DNA of 64,000 bases from Paraburkholderia sprentiae WSM5005 (GTDB lineage: Bacteria; Pseudomonadota; Gammaproteobacteria; Burkholderiales; Burkholderiaceae). The position numbers and the translations under genes were made by a program. The notes below the pieces were generated by a model. It was not told the origin of the DNA. It made no database searches and was given only the letters and a program-made list of their open reading frames with translations. The stretch covers positions 620,001 through 684,000 of the forward strand of contig NZ_CP017563.2 of assembly GCF_001865575.2 (NCBI RefSeq), written 5' to 3'. Positions 60,376 to 64,000 of this stretch are shown in pieces; the first letter of the stretch is position 1; the number at the start of each line of letters is the position of its first letter.

Positions 60376-61299
60376 ATGGACGGCAATTCGATACGCTACT
60401 CGTTGCGTCAGCTCAGGTATTTTGTCGTCACGGCCGAGACGCTTTCCTTCACCGCCGCGGCAAAGCGGCTGCATATTTCGCAGCCGTCCATCTCGACGTC
60501 GCTCGCGGATCTGGAGGAATCGTTCGGCGTCCAGCTGTTCATCCGCCATCACGCCAGCGGCCTGTCCCTCACTCAACCGGGCCGCGATCTGCTCGGCCAC
60601 GCTCGCAATCTGCTTCAGAACGCCGAAGAATTGCAGCTGACCGCGACGGAAATCGACGGCGGGATGTCGGGCTCGATCTCTCTGGGTTGCATGGTGTCCC
60701 TCGCCCCGCCGCTGATGCCGGGCATCATTAGCCGCTTCGTGCAGGATTACGCCGCGATCACCTTTCGTACGACGGAAGCGCATCAGGACACGCTATTAAG
60801 TGGCCTGCACGACGGCTCGCTCGATATCGCACTGACCTACAGCCTCGATATCACCGATGGAATCGCGTTTACCCCGCTGCTTTCGCTGCCGCCGTATGTC
60901 ATCCTGCCTAAGACACACCGGCTTGCACGGGCACGCAAGGTGTCGCTGGCCGATCTGCTGCCCGAGCCTTATGTGATGCTGGACCTTCCGCATAGCCGCG
61001 AGTACTTTTCCGCGCTGTTCGACGCGGTCGGCAGCCGCCCTACTGCGGCTTTCCGGTCGTCACAGCCTGAAGTGGTGCGTGGCATGGTCGCCAACGGCTT
61101 GGGTTACAGCATACTCAACTTCCCGCTGAAGTCGACCCGGACCGTAGACGGCGAAGACTTCGTGATTAAACGTTTCAAGGAAAGCGTCAATGCAACGACG
61201 CTTGGCATTGCGTTATCGGGCGCCGTCAAGCCGCGTGAGGTTGTCAAACGCTTCTCGGCATTTTGTGAAACGTACATACGGCGTCTGCACCTCCGTTAA
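60376..61299 (+). CDS. LysR-family transcriptional regulator
   Basis: A 307-residue LysR protein: SLRQLRYFVVTAETLSFTAA, LHISQPSISTSLADLEESFG and a substrate-binding-fold effector domain (GCMVSLAPPLMPGIISRF). ATG 60376 follows GGAG; an earlier in-frame ATG at 60310 would put the LysR box inside the gene. It is placed to control the monooxygenase operon on its left and the Rieske/importer operon on its right. Confidence 0.9.
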   Translation: MDGNSIRYSLRQLRYFVVTAETLSFTAAAKRLHISQPSISTSLADLEESFGVQLFIRHHASGLSLTQPGRDLLGHARNLLQNAEELQLTATEIDGGMSGSISLGCMVSLAPPLMPGIISRFVQDYAAITFRTTEAHQDTLLSGLHDGSLDIALTYSLDITDGIAFTPLLSLPPYVILPKTHRLARARKVSLADLLPEPYVMLDLPHSREYFSALFDAVGSRPTAAFRSSQPEVVRGMVANGLGYSILNFPLKSTRTVDGEDFVIKRFKESVNATTLGIALSGAVKPREVVKRFSAFCETYIRRLHLR

Positions 61300-61318
61300 C
61301 AGCCCGAAAAGCGCCATC

Positions 61319-61337
61319 GCATAGGCTGGAGCTATGC
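61319..61337. promoter_or_regulatory. LysR box GCAT-N11-ATGC before Rieske oxygenase
   Basis: GCATAG-N7-CTATGC, the same GCAT-N11-ATGC layout as at 60307-60325, 61 bases before the Rieske start. It is followed by a further TGCAT half-site. Confidence 0.6.
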
Positions 61338-61397
61338 ATTGCATCCAAAAACAATATTTTACCTAGCAATTTGGATTGTTAGATTGGTGCTGATCGG

Positions 61398-62573
61398 ATG
61401 CACACACTGATGGGGGCCCACATGCAAGCCATTCTTCAGTCGTCGGACACTGAGCTCGACATCGTTCGCGCGCTGCGCGAGAACTGCGAGCGTCCGTTCG
61501 AGGATGCACACGCAATGCCGCCTGCCGTCTATACGTCGGAGGCGTTTCTCGCGCTCGAACGACGCGATGTGTTTCGCACCGAGTGGTTGTGCGTGGGCCG
61601 CGCGAGCGCGCTCGCCAACTGCGGCGACTACCTGAGCGCGCAAATCGACGACCAGCCGGTGTTCGTGCTGCGCGATGCGAGCGGTGCGTTGCGCGCATTC
61701 TCGAATGTTTGCCTGCACCGGATGTCAGTCTTGCTTGAAGGGCGCGGCAACGTGCGCCGGATCGTGTGTCCCTATCACGCATGGAACTACACGCTCGATG
61801 GTTCGCTCGCGGCCGCGCCATTGATGGATCGGCAGCCGGGCTTTTGCAAGGAGCAATACAAGCTGCCCGCCGTGCGCTGCGAGACGTGGCAAGGCTGGAT
61901 CTACGTGACGCTCAACGAGCACGCGCCTGCGGTGGAATCGCATTTGTCCGAGCTGAGCAAGCTGATCGAGCCGTACGGCATGGGCGACTACGTCGAGACC
62001 TTCCACGAAGAACACGTGTGGGACACCAACTGGAAGATCCTCGCGGAAAATTTCATGGAGAGCTACCACCTGCCGATGCTGCATCGCGCAACGGTGGGAC
62101 CGCACTCGAGGCTCGAAGAAATGGAATGTCCGCCGGGTTCGCCTGCGTTCAACTATCACTGGATCACCAAGGAAGCATCGCTGCCGATCGGCAACGCCCA
62201 CCCCACCAACACGCGTCTGGAAGGTCACTGGCGCCGCACCACCGCGCTGCTCGCGATCTACCCGACACACCTGGTCACGCTGACGCCTGGCTACTTCTGG
62301 TATCTGATCCTGCAGCCGCAGGGCGTGGGCCGCGTGCATATCCGCTTCGGCGGCGGTCTCGCCCCGGAATTCGTCGACGATCCGCAGGCCGCCGGTTACA
62401 TGGCCACGCTGAAGACGCTGCTCGATGAAGTGAACGCGGAGGACCGGCGCGGCGTCGAGGCGGTGTTTCGCGGCGTGCACGCGCCGCTCGCGAAGCCTGG
62501 CCATCTGAGCCCGCTCGAACGGCCGAATTACGACTTCGCCCGCTATCTGGCCGGACGCCTGGGCGCGACATGA
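61398..62573 (+). CDS. Rieske non-heme iron oxygenase, quaternary-amine type
   Basis: A 391-residue oxygenase alpha subunit. The Rieske cluster is CLH (C-x-H) plus CPYH (C-x2-H) at about residues 110-135; the mononuclear iron site is NWKILAENFMESYHLPMLH (H-x4-H). Glu at the bridging position and NWK...ENF...YH place it near GbcA, choline and carnitine monooxygenases, which open or demethylate quaternary ammonium compounds. No reductase is seen in the window. Start ATG 61398 is tentative (61410 and 61422 are in frame). Its stop abuts the ABC ATPase gene. Confidence 0.87.
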   Translation: MHTLMGAHMQAILQSSDTELDIVRALRENCERPFEDAHAMPPAVYTSEAFLALERRDVFRTEWLCVGRASALANCGDYLSAQIDDQPVFVLRDASGALRAFSNVCLHRMSVLLEGRGNVRRIVCPYHAWNYTLDGSLAAAPLMDRQPGFCKEQYKLPAVRCETWQGWIYVTLNEHAPAVESHLSELSKLIEPYGMGDYVETFHEEHVWDTNWKILAENFMESYHLPMLHRATVGPHSRLEEMECPPGSPAFNYHWITKEASLPIGNAHPTNTRLEGHWRRTTALLAIYPTHLVTLTPGYFWYLILQPQGVGRVHIRFGGGLAPEFVDDPQAAGYMATLKTLLDEVNAEDRRGVEAVFRGVHAPLAKPGHLSPLERPNYDFARYLAGRLGAT

Positions 62574-62617
62574 CGTTGCCGCCTCGCGTGGACCGCCACC
62601 ACTCTGCCGAGTTACCC

Positions 62618-63823
62618 ATGTCAAGCCAACCCTTTATCTCGTTCGCAGGCGTCAGCAAGTCGTACGACGGCGTGCATAGCGTCGTCGAGGGACTCGATCT
62701 CGACGTCGCGCACGGTGAATTCGTTTCGCTGCTCGGCCCGTCCGGTTCCGGCAAGACCACGACACTGATGATGCTCGCTGGGTTCGAAGCGCCGACGCGC
62801 GGCGAAATCCGCCTCGCCGGCAAGCGCCTGGACGACAAGCCCCCGCATCGGCGCGATATCGGCATGGTGTTTCAGAACTACGCCCTGTTCCCGCACATGA
62901 CGATTGCCGAGAACGTCGCATTTCCGCTGTCCGTGCGCAAGGTCAGCCGAAGCGAACAGAAAACGCGCGTGATGCGCGTGCTCGACATGGTGGAGTTATC
63001 GCATCTGGCGGCACGGCGTCCGTCGCAACTGTCCGGTGGACAGCAGCAGCGCGTCGCGCTCGCCCGCGCGCTCGTTTTCGAGCCAAGCGTGGTGCTGATG
63101 GACGAGCCGCTCGGCGCGCTCGACAAGCGCCTGCGTGAAACCATGCAGTACGAGATCATGAGGCTCCATCGCGAACTGTCGCTGACGATCGTCTACGTGA
63201 CCCACGACCAGAACGAAGCGCTGACGATGTCGGACCGCGTCGCGGTCTTTTCCGATGGACGCATCCAGCAGGCCGCTGCACCAACCGAACTCTACGAAAA
63301 CGCGGCGAATGCGTTCGTTGCCAATTTCGTCGGCGAAAACAATGGACTGACCGGCCGAGTCAATGTCGACGGTGGCGAATGGGCTGCGATGCAGCTCGCC
63401 GACGGCAGCACGGTGTGCGGACGCCCGGGCGTCGGACTCGCGTCCGGCGACACGGCGATGCTGGCGCTGCGTCCCGAGCGCGCGCACATCGCCGCCACGC
63501 CGGACGCTGTGCGCGAAGCGGCGCGGCAGAACATGAACATCGTGCATGCGCTGGTCGAGGAACTGGTCTACTGCGGCGATCATCATCGCGTGCATCTGAA
63601 GCTCGTCCATGGCGAAAGCATGGTCGTCAAGCTACCGAATACACAGCACCACGATCTGCCCGCGCTCGGCCATCAGACCGCCGTGACCTGGCGACGCGAC
63701 GACTGCAAGGTGCTGCCCGCAGAGGCAGCCGCGCCTCAATCCGCCGCCGCATCCGGCGGCGCCGACTATTCCGCTGTTTCCGTTCCGTCGTCCGCCTCGC
63801 CACTTATCGCAGGAGCCAATTAG
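62618..63823 (+). CDS. Spermidine/putrescine-type ABC importer ATPase (PotA-like)
   Basis: A 401-residue ATPase: Walker [65 protein letters not shown] and H-loop THDQNEAL, followed by a TOBE domain (about 280-365) and a low-complexity Ala/Ser tail. ATG 62618 fits the family start; ATG 62570, overlapping the Rieske stop (ATGA), is an in-frame alternative. It energises uptake of the presumed amine substrate. Confidence 0.92.
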   Translation: MSSQPFISFAGVSKSYDGVHSVVEGLDLDVAHGEFVSLLGPSGSGKTTTLMMLAGFEAPTRGEIRLAGKRLDDKPPHRRDIGMVFQNYALFPHMTIAENVAFPLSVRKVSRSEQKTRVMRVLDMVELSHLAARRPSQLSGGQQQRVALARALVFEPSVVLMDEPLGALDKRLRETMQYEIMRLHRELSLTIVYVTHDQNEALTMSDRVAVFSDGRIQQAAAPTELYENAANAFVANFVGENNGLTGRVNVDGGEWAAMQLADGSTVCGRPGVGLASGDTAMLALRPERAHIAATPDAVREAARQNMNIVHALVEELVYCGDHHRVHLKLVHGESMVVKLPNTQHHDLPALGHQTAVTWRRDDCKVLPAEAAAPQSAAASGGADYSAVSVPSSASPLIAGAN

Positions 63824-63825
63824 AA

Positions 63826-64000
63826 ATGAAGACCACACTCTCGTCATTCAGGACCACCCTCGCGGCGTGCGCGCTCGGGGTGTTTGCGACGGCCACGGTT
63901 CATGCGGCCGACACGATTTCCGTCGTCACCTTTGGCGGCGCGTATGAAGCTGCCGCCAAAAAGGCATGGTTCGAACCGTTCACCGCGAAAACCGGCGACC
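63826..64000 (+). CDS. Periplasmic substrate-binding protein of spermidine/putrescine-type importer, partial
   Basis: The first 58 codons are inside the window. A Sec signal (TTLAACALGVFATATVHAA) is followed by DTISVVTFGGAYEAAAKKAW, the usual mature start of PotD/family-1-like binding proteins. It begins two bases after the ATPase stop, so it is in the same operon; the permeases should lie to the right. Confidence 0.88.
   Translation, partial: MKTTLSSFRTTLAACALGVFATATVHAADTISVVTFGGAYEAAAKKAWFEPFTAKTGD

Noticed and set aside
1..64000. CRISPR array, tRNA/rRNA genes, insertion sequences or prophage
   Set aside because: No regularly spaced repeats, transposase or integrase motifs, or recognisable RNA gene sequences were found on either strand by reading.

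Overview
The window is GC-rich DNA with dense, mostly overlapping operons and no rRNA, tRNA, CRISPR array or insertion sequence that I could see. Gene content and protein style (many LysR, AraC, GntR, XRE-cupin and Lrp regulators, acyl-CoA catabolism, ABC importers for amino compounds) suggest a large-genome soil betaproteobacterium of the Burkholderiaceae, Paraburkholderia/Caballeronia-like. That assignment is inference.

Region 1 (1-32.1 kb) is a CoA-thioester catabolic island. A rightward operon (501-5069) encodes an acyl-CoA dehydrogenase, a MaoC-fold protein without its catalytic dyad, a class III CoA transferase, and close look-alikes of BadH and BadI, which oxidise and open a cyclohexane-carboxyl-CoA ring. 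A leftward operon (13794-7400) encodes a feruloyl-CoA-synthase-type ligase, two PimC/PimD-like acyl-CoA dehydrogenases, a crotonase, an SDR remnant and a nitronate-monooxygenase-family flavoprotein. A divergent unit starts with a thiolase. Further units supply a SnoaL-like protein, several SDRs, a phytanoyl-CoA-type dioxygenase, an alpha/beta hydrolase, another CoA ligase, another crotonase, an AveC-like membrane protein and an APH/EcKL-type kinase. Together they look like a pathway that activates, modifies and opens an alicyclic or terpenoid-like acid and then beta-oxidises the product; the substrate is unknown. A GAAC-N3-GTTC type inverted repeat lies before most of the transcription units, and before a GntR gene whose product also carries an RHH-like N-terminal segment. 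This suggests one regulon.

Region 2 (32.2-57.2 kb) handles nitrogen-containing compounds. It has a peptide/opine-type ABC importer, a class III aminotransferase with an Lrp regulator, and a long leftward operon series (51.4-41.2 kb): XRE-cupin regulator, aldehyde dehydrogenase, HAD hydrolase, PuuB-like amine oxidase, amino-acid ABC importer and a three-subunit opine/imino-acid-type dehydrogenase. A rightward set has GNAT, GhrA-like, tartrate-dehydrogenase-like, succinate-semialdehyde-dehydrogenase-like and M14 deacylase genes. Two paralogous GNAT genes and two paralogous DNA-binding-domain-only AraC genes frame the two transporter modules, suggesting duplication of a module.

Region 3 (57.2-64 kb) has a DUF1028-RidA-flavin monooxygenase operon divergent from a LysR gene, then a Rieske oxygenase and a spermidine/putrescine-type ABC importer that runs off the right edge. 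Two GCAT-N11-ATGC LysR boxes link the halves. This looks like uptake and oxidative dealkylation of an amine or quaternary amine.
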